DNA from: Tubiluchus corallicola
Lineage: Eukaryota > Priapulida > Priapulimorpha > Priapulimorphida > Tubiluchidae
NCBI GenBank assembly: GCA_030141605.1
Contig: JAQGDQ010000277.1
Location: forward strand, 242,803-306,802
Length of the DNA: 64,000 nucleotides
Direction: 5' to 3'
Shown here: in pieces, positions 36,540 through 53,879 of the stretch
Layout of the letters: every line of letters starts with the position of its first letter
Position numbering within the stretch: the first letter of the stretch is position 1
The notes under the pieces: model-generated
What the model was told of the DNA's origin: nothing
The model's database searches: none
What the model saw: only the letters and a program-made list of their open reading frames with translations
Made by a program: the position numbers and the translations under genes

Positions 36540-37291
36540 TGCTTAGCTTAAAATATTAGTTTCTATCTGTATCCAGAGATCTTTGCACTGCATGTCGGAT
36601 TGCAAAGCAAGAGATGAATTAGCATTTTGGATAGAGTATTTTGTGATTTTATCATTATTTAGCTGATTAGATACATACAGTCCAACCCCACCTGCTCTTG
36701 TATTAGAATCAGTAGGTAAAAAAGAGTAATTGGGTATATTACATAAAAAATATTTTTATTGTTAACTCGAGTCTTCGACACCGCTATTATGTCGGGTGGC
36801 CTCTTAAAATGCTGAAGCACATCTGTTATGTCATGATAGTGTTTGTGAAGGCTATTGGGATTAATATGTATGAAGCTAAAATCCTTATCATTGTGGTGCA
36901 AAAAGGCCGATGACAGTAGCAAGGTGAGTTTGTAGTATTTGCTATCATACAGAGTGTTATGATTAATGTCGGGATCTTTATCATCATCATCATTAAACGA
37001 GGACAAGCTAGCTGTACAATTGAGTGATAGTAACTGTTCAATTTCACTATTGCAATAATTAAAATGGACAAAATCATGAAAGTCATCATCGTCTGCCATC
37101 TGAAGTGGTAATATCGAATTAATGCAAGGCAAGCAAAAGTATGTATCACTAGAATTAGCTAAATTTTGAAACTGTTGTAATGATAGGTATGTGCACTTCA
37201 GATGGCACCAATTCTAACAGTTGTCACAATAAAAGGCATTCTGATTTGACCTACAGACTTTAGAGCAAACTGAACATGGATAAGATGCCAT
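36540..37291 (-). mobile_element. CR1-like LINE 5' fragment: PHD-like finger and endonuclease start
   Basis: On the minus strand, MASYPCSVCSKVC ... FYCDNC-stop-NWCHLKC is a decayed PHD-type finger. It is followed by a linker (DFHDFVHFNYCNSEIEQLLS) and an AP-endonuclease-like start (FIHINPNSLHKHYHDITDVL ... PPDIIAVSKTRV). After frame breaks, CKDLWIQIE follows. This order is typical of CR1-clade LINE ORFs with N-terminal zinc fingers. It is broken and truncated. Confidence 0.65.
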
Positions 37292-37299
37292 ATATTAAA

Positions 37300-38280
37300 T
37301 AACTGAAAAGTGCAACAATAAGGTTAAAGATGAGAATTGGTCTGCGATGACATGGTTATATCCCTTTCCCAGCAGAATTAGAAATTACATGTAAGGGTTA
37401 AAAAAAAGTTACTGCTTTATTTCTGTGTTGTCTGCATTAGCCTGCTTATCCTTATGTTCGCAATCGAGATTCTGTTTTTCATTATCAATTCAAACATCAA
37501 TACAGTTCGATAAAGTATGCAACCCTAAAATCTCGTAACCACTCTGAAGCCGTGATGTGATGACACGAACGCCTAGATGAACCATATAAAAGTAAATCTG
37601 GCTACTTTTAATTTATTTTGGTTGTCATTCATACACACCTACATGAAAATGAGTAATCAGTATGATGCGACGAGTGCGTAACCTAACGAACTCAATTATG
37701 CGGACTGACACATCCGTTCACGGAGCGATTTGTCTATCGTACACAGATATCCGTTGCAGGAGCCACTGCGTTTTTAAAATCTGCATGATGAACGACTTTG
37801 CATAATTTTCAAAACACAACGACCATTACACAGATAAATAACGGATACATAACCTAAAATAATGAAAACTCTGACGCAAAAACGATAATCGAAAACTAAT
37901 TGAAACTACTACTCTTGCTCTTGCTTTTTTACGTTCATCAATACGGGCAATCTTAGAATCCATGTGGAGCGTGATTGGGATTTCTAACATTTCGTTCGTA
38001 AGCATTGACTATAAACTCAATAGATTTCTGGATCGCTAAGCCTGGTATAGATGAACATTTAAAACAATTTTTGATACACTGACAGCGTTGAAACTTGTAC
38101 TAACGTGCATTACAGCTTTCCATGATAGCTATGGTAATTAATTATATTTTTAATGATGGTATAAGACTCAGTGAGTATGCACAAACATTGTTCTGTGCAT
38201 CGCTGTTCTAAGTTTGCCCACTCAAGAAAGTCATAGGAGTTACACCATTATATTACATCTCTATGATATTGTAATTATTA
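37300..38280. other. Upstream region of the USP gene, possible promoter area
   Basis: Contains a slightly more CpG-containing stretch (37660-37980) that could hold the USP promoter and a 5' exon. No first exon can be placed with confidence. Confidence 0.3.
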
Positions 38281-38284
38281 CTCC

Positions 38285-38949
38285 TACACAAATCCTACCA
38301 CCTGTGCTGCACTCGCTCAAGTTCCAAAAGAGTTATAGCTTTTGTATGGATCTCAAACTGAAGAAAATATACGTATTCTAATTTTGGCCTTAATATAGAC
38401 TTGCAAGCAGAGTCTTTGATAGCTTTTTGGCAATGCTTGAGATTTCTGTGAAGAATTCCCATAACGTATTCATGACTTTGGTTGCTACTTTTTAATTCGA
38501 ATTTTTTAATGATTTACCATCTAAAATGCACAGTGGTTTGTAAACATTGGAATAAACGTAAGGAAAACGTATATCGCACAGTCAACACTAAAATGCTATA
38601 GCCAATCTGGCTTCTTTTTATGTAATGTGTCTAAGTCCTTTTGTAAAGTATGGCAGTCATTATAAAATTTGGTAGGATGATACATAACACAGTCGTAAAT
38701 AAAACCCATGCTGCAGATAAAAATTTGCAGCAAGATCATTAAATTTTGTGAATATAAAAATGATACTAGTCCCAATACTGTCCCTTGCAGAGTTCCAGAA
38801 ATTAGATTACCAGGTTCAGGACCGTCCCGAACAATAGTCCACGTCATTCTTCTGCCACCAGAAGTCTTTCCTGAGCACTGAGCAACAGTATCGAAGGTTC
38901 TGCTAACAATAGCTGTTCTTATGATGTGTCGAAATATATAAGCATACAT
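38285..38949 (-). mobile_element. LINE reverse-transcriptase fragment (degenerate)
   Basis: Minus strand: LISGTLQGTVLGLVSFL (RT motif like SGVPQGSVLGPLLF), a ruined ADD box (FIYDCVMYHPT), DCHTLQKDLDTLHKK, then in another frame MGILHRNLKHCQKAIKDSAC, SILRPKLEYV and ITLLELERVQHRW. This is a clear non-LTR RT and tail with the catalytic Asp-Asp lost. It lies on the wrong side to belong to the same copy as 36540-37291. Confidence 0.75.
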
Positions 38950-40820
38950 ATCGGAATATACCAGGTCAGCTGAACAAAGAAGTTAGTATCTACCTTGCTC
39001 CATCCAACTCTAGCCAGCTTCTAATTATTTTAGACGACTGACTTGACTAATGACTAGGTGACTTTTGCCTTTTCTGTTTGCCCAGTTTCACTTATCACCA
39101 TTCGTACATTTTCTTTCTTTGTAATGGAGATAAATGCAATTAATTATTATGAAATACTGATAATTTAGAAACAAGAAGATTGTCGGTAGACAAGAAGGAG
39201 GTTAGCAAAACTCCTTTAGGACCGCGCCGTTCAAAGTAGGTATCTTAAGATCTATGATTTTTTTGCTGCGGTATGAACACAGACATAATTAAATGACTAC
39301 AAATTTGGTACAGTTCTATTCAGGAGGATCTCATGCTGCTATACAATCAAACTTTTTTAAAACATTTATGATTTAACTGAAGAAAATTAAGAAAAACACA
39401 CTATTTACAGGAACTTCAACTTAGCCTGTTGAGTAGCTTAGTCTGATATATACTTGCGTGATCGTACACACTATTTTATATTGATCGCCTGCTTGCTGCA
39501 ACCCAAGAGATTCGTCTCCTGTACAGAGTTCCAGGAAAACCAACCGATCAGTCAAATAGAAATTAATGGTCGTTTTATCTTTTAACAGGAATTTCTTCTT
39601 AAAAATACAGTAGACTTGTAGGGAAAGTGTACCAGAGTGTTGTGTCTGGACAGCTGAAATTTTCAGCACTAGCCCATTTCACACAAGTGATACTGTACAT
39701 TGTTAGAGCGCAAACATTGCAGTTGCTGAAAGCTTTTTTCATTTTTTTTCGTCAAAATGATTTTTAATTTGTCTAAGGTAAGCAAATGCACTTCATGTAT
39801 AAATAATTGCCAGAAGTAGAAACCTACAAAATCATCAAAAAATATAACGTAATTGCTGCTTACAGACAGACAGAAGAAATAGAAACTGTACAGTACGTCA
39901 CAAATTGTGACGAATGTCTGGGCATTATTATTGTTGTCGTCGTCGTCGTCGTCGTCCTTCTTCTTCTTCTTCTTCTTCTTCTTGTTCTTTTTGTTGTTCT
40001 TGTTCTTCTTTTTATTATTGCTATTGCTATAAAATTTGTATTGTAATTTTTTAAAACAATTTGCAGATCAGTACGTCAGTCGACCAAACTTACAGGCGTG
40101 TGAATTTGAAAACAACGTTCAGCCCGGCTATATTTATAGTTATTGCTAAGCAAAAGTAATGGTTATTACAATGTCACTGTTACACTTTTTAACCGAGGCA
40201 AGTATTTCCAATATGACCTTATCATTAATCACTGCTATATTGGGGACACTCAGAACACAATATAGGTGTGTGCTAAACCATACAACTTTTCACTGCAAAG
40301 AAAGTTAATTTGCTTGACAGTCACTAAAAGCTTTTGACTAAGGCATGATTAATTATCATTAGCCGTCTATAGGGTGACGCGAGAGAATGTCTATTTCTTT
40401 TATTGTATTAGGCGTGACTTACCTTTCTTTAGTAGAGCAGAGTTTTGCAAGTTTAAAGGGACATATGAACAGAAGGTAACCTAGGTTATGAGTTAACGAA
40501 CTGAAGATATTTAGCCATATACAACCTATACTGCGGTTATTCTTGTTTCTAGCACCGTTTATCAGCTGCAGCGAGAAATAATTCTTGAAAAACTCACCGT
40601 AGTTAATGCATTTTAATTTAAGTTAAATTATCAAAGTATAGGCGTTTTTCGTGAATAAAATTAATTTCTATACAATTTTTGCTGTTTTTCACCTTCTTAT
40701 AACGCTTTTCAGTATACAGTGGTGAAATATAATAGGCTTTGAATACACAAAAATTGCGCGTATCATTATTTAGCGTTTTTCGTGAGAATAAGATTTTATA
40801 ATTTTACTAAAGCCGACAAA
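38950..40820. other. Intergenic region with a short triplet tract
   Basis: AT-rich intergenic DNA between the divergent USP and ZP-like genes. It includes GTC/TTC triplet repeats at about 39934-39990. No further gene recognised. Confidence 0.5.
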
Positions 40821-45209
<4,389 letters not shown>

Positions 45210-48200
45210 AAAACATATTTTTTATTTTTCAAAAATTGCCTTCTCTTATATTAATAATATTTAGTACCGTACTCTAGAGTGTAGAGTATGTGAACTACCA
45301 CAAAAGCAGTCAACTTAAATGCTGATCTACAGTTAGAAGTTTGAATGTTACAGAAGAATATTTTTTTAAATTTGTTTTACTTAACAAGTTTAGGCTACAT
45401 ATGGGCTATATAGAGGTCATGAAAACTCTATGTTGCATACTCAATGACAAGGCCGACGTTTGATTTTTGTAACTCACAATGGCCACGTGACTTTACCAGA
45501 ACCTAGTTCACTGTCACCGACACTCCAGTCCTCTATGGTGTTTAGCTGAACAGGCAGAAATTCTCAGCCGGATTCAGACGCGGTATGCGTTCTCTATCGT
45601 ATAGTAAATAAACGCAGTAACTGACACCCAAAAGCAGTTTTTCTAGGGTTTACTCATTCAGTCACTCACAAGGTTCGTTGTCGCTTAACTTCTGCCGCTA
45701 AACACGCATCGTAAAATGCAATACTATTCCCCTCGTTACGTGCAGAAATTTAGCCCAGTCTTTGCTAGTCTGTTTGCGGATGAAAATATTTTTTGCTAAA
45801 AAATTAAATTTTTTAACAATACCTCTGCAGACAACGTCTGTTACTATATAGGCTGTACGTAAGGCAGTTGAAGTAAGCGCGTTGGTAAAAGAGGGAGACG
45901 GAGACATTATTGCAAAACTTAATTTTTTCGCTTTTTCAATCAACTCTTTTGAATTTAGGCCATGAACTTTTCTCTCGCACCTCGTGCCAACTTAATTAGC
46001 TTTGAAAAAGCAAGTAATTACACATAAGAAAACAAACCCATGATAGATAAGGAGAAAAAATGTCGGCTTGACACAGATTACTTTTTATTTGTACAAATAG
46101 CATAGAAAATTGAGTTAGTGTAATTATGTCAATTTAATTTAACTTCATCAGTAAAACGTTTTTCAATTTGTGTATGAAATCAAATCTGTAAGAAGAAGAA
46201 CACGAATAGCCGTGGAACGCAAAAATAAGCAATTTCAATTTTGAGTTACTAAAAATGTTGCTTTCAATTTTCCATTGTTTAGTATTTCATTTCCCTTCGT
46301 TTTGCCTCTCAGTTTTAAGAACGGCTGCACGTCGGCATCATGTTCTTTCTTTTTTCTTTATAATAATATCTCAATTTTATAGGTTATGATTCGTATATAT
46401 AGTTTTAGGCACTTTTATTATGTCTTTTATATTTTTATTAGTATCTCTCTTATTAATGTTGAAATTTTAAATGACAGTTAATGTGCATGCTTGTAATTGC
46501 ATTGTATTATTTTTGTAAAATCATTTAACATTTTATAGATTTTTACTATTATTTATTCCATTATATTAATGCCATACTATCATACTGGTAGATGTTTACT
46601 GTAGCATAAAAAACAGAATTATTTTGCATTTTTATAGGCATAAAGCAAATGGACATTCACCATATAATATGTAGATAAACAGTTTTTTGTGGTTTTAACT
46701 TTGGCCTGCTACAATATAGTCAATGACAGTGTCAGAGTTTAATTTTATGTAATAAAAGCCTCCGTATTTTGACATTTCTTTCGATTTTTATAATAGTTTT
46801 AAATGTTATTATTGCGTGTATTTTTGAAAATCAATCTTGTGGGTGTTATTACCAATGTGTGCCGTTTATATGTATTTTTTGCATTGATTTAACGCATTAC
46901 AACCAGACTACGTCGACTGTAGCCAGTTGCACTTGAAAAATTGACTTTTCAAAATTCGATTATTCAAAGTCCAGTTTAAATAGGCTAAGTTTCACTCCAT
47001 TTGGAATGTGGCTCCCCCGCTTATAAGTCCAGTTCCTTCACTATGCTTATCAAAAAGGCTAATAAAAAAGCGACGACTACAATTGCTCACAGTTAAGAAC
47101 TTTTTCTCCAATGCGTTGTTACGACTATGAGGTTACATTTTTCTTGTATTTTATCAATAAACATTTTTTTCCAATTCTTTACAGAAATTTTACTGAAACT
47201 CATTTACAATTTCTTAATCTTGCTGTTTTCCAATAGAAGTAATAATTAACCCAGTAATAAATATCTGTCCAGCTATCTTCACTCTTTTCTAGTGGGTAAT
47301 CAAGTTGATTTCATTAACATGTACTCTTCCATACATCCAATGCTAATTCTGGTGAAATCTAATAACATTCTAGAACAGCGTGTTAATAGGCACTGATAAG
47401 AATCGGTCAAAACCAAGATTTTGTGGGCTTACAAAATAAGCATAGGCCTACTTAGATCTGTAAACAGAATGAGAATATTTTCGCACATGCACGGAAACAC
47501 CTTTGATCACTCTATATTTTTTGTTTTCAGTGACAATCATGGGAAGTTCGATAGAATATTGACCTATACGTAGAATTATTCTAGCATGTGGATTTATGAT
47601 TATCATGCATATTTTTATATGAAGTATGCAGAACACATTTAAGCGGTACACTCAACTGATAGGCAAAATAGGGGTTGTATAGTGAAATAATTAATATTTG
47701 AAACAAATATTAAAATTTATTTCTGAATGATAGTAAAACATTTATTATAACATATATATATTTGAAATCATGGCCTGACCAAATAACAACAATATCTATT
47801 GCCCATTCCTTATGGCACTTGATGATTTGCAGTATGCCTAATGACTTTTTTAATGGAAAAACATTTTTTCTTTCAGTGATTTTTTTTCAGAATATTTAAG
47901 ACCTTAATAAAAGCACTTAAAAAGCAGATTGTGTTCATTTGGCCGAGAATTAATGGTGCTAATATAGCTATTTACAAGTTCACAACAAATTGTCTAACAA
48001 CTTCAAAATGGACAAAAACTTTGAACAACATTTAGGCCCAATGAGTTAAAGATAAATGCAACGTGAAATAAATGCATTTTACAAAAGTTACACAATTCCT
48101 GTCTTTATCAGATGTACAATCTAGGTTCTACATCCTATAGTGGCTATATAATATCTATTGTACAATAATTATTGTAATAATAATTATAACGAAGTTACAT

Positions 48201-48438
48201 TTACTGCGCAGTTTCTTGTTTACAATACAAAAAAGTTGAAATTGTGAAATTAGCATTAATTTAGGGCATATTAGATACACCTCAGATATGGCAGCTTATA
48301 CTAATATAAGATTTTTTATATGTAGTTAAATAAAACTTTTATCTAGACATACTGTCTAGAATGAAGGCAGTGAGAAAAAGTGGATAATAATAAAAGTCCT
48401 CAAAAGATTTAACAGATGATGGTGTTCTCGCGGTATTT
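45210..48438. other. Intergenic region between convergent genes
   Basis: 3' flanks of the ZP-like gene (plus) and the IGFBP-like gene (minus). An AATAAA at about 45607 could serve the ZP-like gene. Otherwise AT-rich with no recognisable gene. Confidence 0.5.
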
Positions 48439-51400
48439 TTAGACTCCTTCCCATGGTCCTGGAAAAAAGATATTTTTTAGAAAACTTTGATTAATTAACC
48501 TACTTGAATTATCACAATTTTAAATCCACGTATGGTGATGGTGTGCCATAATAACTATTGTTTATTATTGCTTGCTATCTCTTAATTTTTTCATCGTGTG
48601 TTTAGGACTATATGTCTAGCCAGGTGTATTTTTCTCTTTTACTTAAAAAATGAAATAAAGGTGGCAATAAAACTAGTCTGAGCATATAAAGTGGTGCCAT
48701 TTGCAGGCGTAAGTGGCAATCAAAAGCAATTCAGTATAATTTTATGGAAGATCGTGGGAAGTATGAAATAATCCTACCCTATCAAATTTCAATTAATAAT
48801 AATGATTTGTGATGCTATTCATTGAAATTAATAAATATATGGTTTTACCTGTATTGGAAAAAAAAACAAAAAAGGTTTTAAATGTCTCAAAAAAAGATAA
48901 ATTTTCTGGAATGAAGACAATGTTTTTTTTACCTTTTTCGGAAAGATAAATGGAGTAATTATTTTATCTCATTTGGACAAATTATTGGGTCGGATGGTAA
49001 TGAGCTTACCTGTCGTGAAAAGACGGAAGCGATTTTACTTGTCCTGGAAGGATGGCATGATATAACCTGTACGTGTAAGGTGTTAAAATTTTTTACCTGT
49101 ACTGGAAATAGAGACTTGAGCTGATGCCTCAGCAATGCCAAGTTCGTTACTGGCATGACACGTGTATACTCCTTCATCTTCCTGACGAAGACCTTGAATT
49201 TGGACCCATGAAGTAATCTCATAACTCTCAGGTCCACCTCGGGTTTGAATAGCAACATGATCGTCATCCTCTGTTGTAAATCAGATGTATGCTAATAAGG
49301 TAATTATTAGCACACCACGTATTTACATGCATATGCAGCACTTATTTCATTTACTTTTAACAGAATATGGAGAATAAAAAATATACCAAATGTCTTAAAA
49401 TTAGCAGTTTCATTTTATAGTCAACTAGAAAGCTTAAATGTATTACCAGCTGACACAAAAGAGCACATGTTCTATCAGAAAATAGTATTTTAAGGTTGTA
49501 GCAATGTAGGAATGAAGAATAAATTTGACAAAAACAAATGGGGAAAAGGAAACGTTTTAGCACCGTACTTGGCAAGTAGACAGTTTCTCCATCACTTCCA
49601 ATGAATGTCCATTCAAATACCGGAATTGGATATCCCATTCCTTCGCATGCCAATGCAACGTCATTTCCCAAAGATTCTGTTACATCGTCTGGTGGTGAAG
49701 CTATCCATGGCGCTAGGTGGAGAAGACGAAAATTTGTGAAGCATAGAGTTAAAATAAAAAAAATGTGCGAAACAAGTTTGCAAACTAAAAACGCACTTAT
49801 GCGAAGTGTTTAACAGGAAAATTGAAAATGCAAGACATGCTTGAAAGATGAAAGAATATCAAAACATCAGAAATATGTATAAAAATGTTTCAAGAAAAAG
49901 TCCCCACTGACGCAGGTACGCCCACAGGTCGGTACAGGTGTAAATTACCTCCTCGGTGTTTCCTATATAGTTTTCAGCAAAGTTGAGATTTTTTCATAAG
50001 AAATATAATACATTTAAGAAAGACTGTTACATTTATATATAAATAACAAAATAATAATAAAACCGCTTTGGCGAGGTGTCTTTCATTGTTCAATAATACC
50101 AACAGTGTAATTTTACGTACGTTGATATGTTTTATTATAAACACTGGAATCAAAAATGAAACATGAACATTGAAAGACAGTTGCAATACAACTGTTTATT
50201 GTTGTCAGCATTTTCCTTTTTTGTTAGGCTTGTTTGCCATTATGAAAAACACGTTTTGTAAACATAATTAGAAAGAATATAAACATAATATTATTGCATG
50301 TATTGACATGTTTTTCCAAACTTTTGCACTTTGAAATTTTTACTATACGTAGTTTGATATGCCATAGATTTCACGCCATAAATGTTAGCACAGACTATAT
50401 TTACTGCATATGCAAGGCATTTTGCGTTCTAACCCATGCTATGCGCTCATAGTACTAGTCGTCCGCAAGTTACTGTTGCTTGTGCTGCAATTTGTAGGGC
50501 GTTTCTTTGGAACGACGTAACCAAAGATGCTGAGCTCATGTAAGCAGACGCCTCCATTTTCGCATCTGCTGACATGTGTGGATGATGGGAATGTACAGCA
50601 TCAGCAACAAGCTACAGCAGGCTGATGTGTTTGAAACAAGGTCAGTGCTCGATGATGGTTTCATTGCATTCGTTTTCCGCTCCGGCAGCAATGGCAGCTC
50701 GGTGAATTACACATTTAGATTAGCAACTCCAAAACATTCGTTCAAAATTTTGAATTGATAGACCTATTTGCCGGACAAAATGCACGTTATCCTAACCTGA
50801 TTTGCAGGCTCCACGACGAGCAATTTTGATTTTTTGTCTGGTCGCGTAAGCTTCTTCCATCAAGTGGCACAGATTCTTGTAGGTCTTTCCGTTTTCCCCA
50901 CATAAAACTTCTGTATACCTGCAAGAGGGGTATTTAAAGTTAGATAATTTTAACTCGTCGCATTCATGAATTAAATCACGTGTAATAAAAATAAAAATTG
51001 TTGGACATTGCAGTTAGACATTGGGCAAATTGTGTGAACGCTCGTTTAAATATATTGTGGGTCTTTTTGTGAGGCTTTTTGTGAGTCAACCTTAAGTTAC
51101 TTAGCCTTCAAATCACCTAAACCTTCACGCTTTAGTTACTTTTCTTTTTACACTTACTTTTTGAGCAATTGTTCTCCACATCGAAACATCATTTCGCTAT
51201 TACTGTCGTCGTCGACGGTGTCATCATCACCATCATCATCGTCGTTGCCGTCGTTATCTTCATCGCTATCATCATCATTATCGTCGTCATCATCATCATC
51301 ATCATCATCATATCATCAACACCATCACGGTTTGTGATAGCTTTGATCACAGTATTAAGGGTGTTACTATCACATTATAACTATCTTTGCCATTGAAGAC

Positions 51401-51559
51401 TGCTATGGATGTCACAAAATCACTATTATCAGTGATATTATTATAATCATCACCATTCATTTTTGTTATCATTGTCATATCTTACCGTCATTGTCGTTAT
51501 TGCCAGTGCCATCAACGGCAATGACAACAGTAACAACTACTACATCAAAAGCTATACAG

Positions 51560-51652
<93 letters not shown>

Positions 51653-53833
51653 GCTTTTTACTACTAGCTAGTGGTTGTTGTTCTGTCTTCATCAAAAATA
51701 TGGCAGTTACATTCTCATTTCTGACAGAGCTAATACAGTCATTTTCTATGACCATTTTGCAGCTACATGCCAAGAAATCAGCATGTTGAAGGGATTAAAT
51801 ATTTTTTCCATAAATAAAGAAAGACCGAAATTGAAACATGGAAACGATTGTAAATTCAATGCAGAACACATTCCAAAAATGTACTGGATGGAGGGTGTAT
51901 AATGTGTTGGTTTGACAGTTCAACTTAGTCGATCCTTATCTTCAGCTGCATCTGTGTGTTTATCAGTCTGGCTGTTCTCGCTGTTCACGCTATCAATTCT
52001 GGACCGCTGTTCTAATTTCAGTCAAACTGGCACCTATCTTACATACCTTGCAGGAAGCGTATGCCCGAGTTCTAGCTATGCAGTAAAAGTGGGTTGTTAT
52101 GGTAACCATGCTTGCCTGGTACTTGCAAATACTCCTAAAATTGATACTTTCCGCATTCAAAATGTATCTACTCCAAAACTGCTAAGGTATTGAAGACGAA
52201 ACTGCATGTCCGTCTGTCTCTCAGAGCCGTCGAACCAGTAACAGCCAGACGGCTTTCTGTTACCACATCTAATAACACTGTGATGTACACATCATACTCG
52301 TAGGCTCAAAAACCTTATTACTTTATTACTTTTCTGTTATATTTTTATTACTATGTTGTTTTGTAGCAGTAATTCCTAGTCACATTTTAGTACATTCTAG
52401 TTGGTAGTTGGGTGGTTGAGCTTAATCAATTGTTTTAGCTTGAAGAAGCCACATACAAACAATTGGACATGTAAAATGTAACGAAAAGGTCCTACCCTAT
52501 CACAGTATGTAAAATTGCTGTTAAGTCAACTGCACAGAAAAGCTTGTTTTCACCTGAATGTGTCGATTCCTAAATTTCAGAATTGCTTGGCTGCAGTCAC
52601 ATGCACTTGGAAATTTTACATATCCTTCTGGTATTGATCTGGCAAGATGGACAGACGTCTCCCGACATACTGTAGTTGCTTAAGGTAGGACAAGGGAAAC
52701 TCCACGCGGATTGGCATGATATGCTTTGTATGCCAGGCGGTTTGTTGGAAGCAGGACGTAGTGATGTTCTATGGTTGAGGCGCCCAAAATAATTAAGTTA
52801 ATATGAATAATTGGCCAGTATCTCTTGAGTAATCGAACGGTATCGGTTGTTGTGTACAATTCACGTATTATTATTATTTGCTAGCTTTTGTTTTTATTTC
52901 TTTCCTTTATATGAAATATTTAGAAGCGTTGTGCAATCATTACACGTTTACACGTTATTACGTATGGAATTGATTATGGATATTAGACAGGTGTGAACGT
53001 GCGTTATCTTTTTTTGAGAAATAGCGAAATTAGTCCCGACAGATATTTCTAAATACTACTCACACTGCCACAAATTTGTGTTGGAAAATTTTAGTGATTT
53101 ATTGACTTCTAGTTTAGTGTTTCTTGATTATTTTTGTGGTTGTGTAGCTTACTGTGTAGGTGTCATGGCTTCTTTATCAACGTACTATAGTCGAATAACC
53201 AAAATGCGTTAATTAGTTCTTTGCGTTTTCATAGAAGACTTTATTACAAGCGGTTTTTGCAGAATTCCATTCTGTGCCAAACTTCTCTGGGTGTCAAGGC
53301 ACATCCTGTATAGTTGGCTTGTTGTGAACCGGACTGGCTTGCGATTTTTCTGGGTAATTTGATAAGCATTGTTGTTTGTCATGCTGTTCTTGCTGTTAAA
53401 CTGTCTTCCTTTTGGATTGTAATTACTGTATGCGGTTATTTGGAGACGAAAGAGTGTGAAGATTAATTCTTAATGATGACATTCCTTAACAATAGGGAAA
53501 ATTATGATTTTATAAAAATAATTATCACAACTAATGTGATGCTCTAAAAGTAAATTGCAATTTAACATACTTGCACTGACACACAGCTTGTTGAGGTACA
53601 TCGTCTGGTGTATCATTGCGCAAGAGACATTCAAGGTCGTCTCCGCATTTAAGGTCATCGCTGTTGCATAGTTGACCTTCTTTCATACCGCACTGCCAAC
53701 AGCATCCACATTTATCTTTGACCACGCCAGCCACACATTCGCGCGGGTTATTACAACGTTTTGGGTCACATTGTCCACACTCTTCTGCGAATGCCACCCC
53801 CAGGAGAAATAACAATACCAATAATGTCTTCAT
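48439..53833 (-). CDS. Secreted IGFBP-related protein with IB, Kazal and Ig domains (IGFBP7/IGFBPL1/KAZALD1 type)
   Basis: Exons 53833-53571, 50918-50797, 49712-49569, 49270-49097 and 48458-48439 join to 723 bases (240 aa) with matching phases (2, 1, 1, 1). A signal peptide (MKTLLVLLFLLGVAFA) precedes an IGFBP N-terminal domain with the CGCC core (CGQCDPKRC ... DKCGCCWQCG ... GQLCN). A Kazal-like segment (VLCGENGKTYKNLCHL ... ARRGAC) follows, then an I-set Ig domain split over two exons (VALACEGMGYPIPVFEW ... DEGVYTCHASNELGIAEA). The tail is GPWEGV. Relatives bind growth factors or extracellular matrix; the ligand here is unknown. The final exon is only 20 bases and rests on one acceptor and frame match. 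An AG acceptor directly before the start codon implies a non-coding first exon upstream. Confidence 0.88.
48845..49110 (-). repeat. Degenerate array of splice-donor-like units after the Ig exon
   Basis: The exon-4 end TTTCCAGTACAGGTAAAA is echoed downstream on the minus strand as TTTTCACGACAGGTAAGC, TTTCCGAAAAAGGTAAAA and TTTCCAATACAGGTAAAA. The spacings are about 79-86 bases (donors near 49097, 49011, 48932 and 48848). The flanks are weakly similar, so this may be an old tandem duplication. Confidence 0.45.
50919..53570. other. Large first coding intron of the IGFBP-related gene
   Basis: Holds (CAT)n-type triplets at about 51180-51320 and the (CTA)n tract at 51560-51651. No other exon or element recognised. 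Confidence 0.6.
51560..51651. repeat. (CTA)n microsatellite
   Basis: About 30 CTA triplets. The poly-Thr and poly-Val open frames over it are artefacts. Confidence 0.97.
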
Positions 53834-53879
53834 ATCTGCAAATGTAAAGCTAAGTACACAGCATAAAAACAATGTACAG

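Noticed and set aside
37890-37963. Short minus-strand frame starting MDSKIARIDERKK as a first exon
   Set aside because: Plausible looking, but short, with no homology I recognise and no demonstrable join to the USP gene.
51463-51789. Poly-Thr/poly-Val proteins
   Set aside because: Translation of the (CTA)n microsatellite in an intron.
51912-52193. 93-aa plus-strand frame with a hydrophobic start
   Set aside because: Lies antisense in an intron of the IGFBP-related gene; no domain or splice support.
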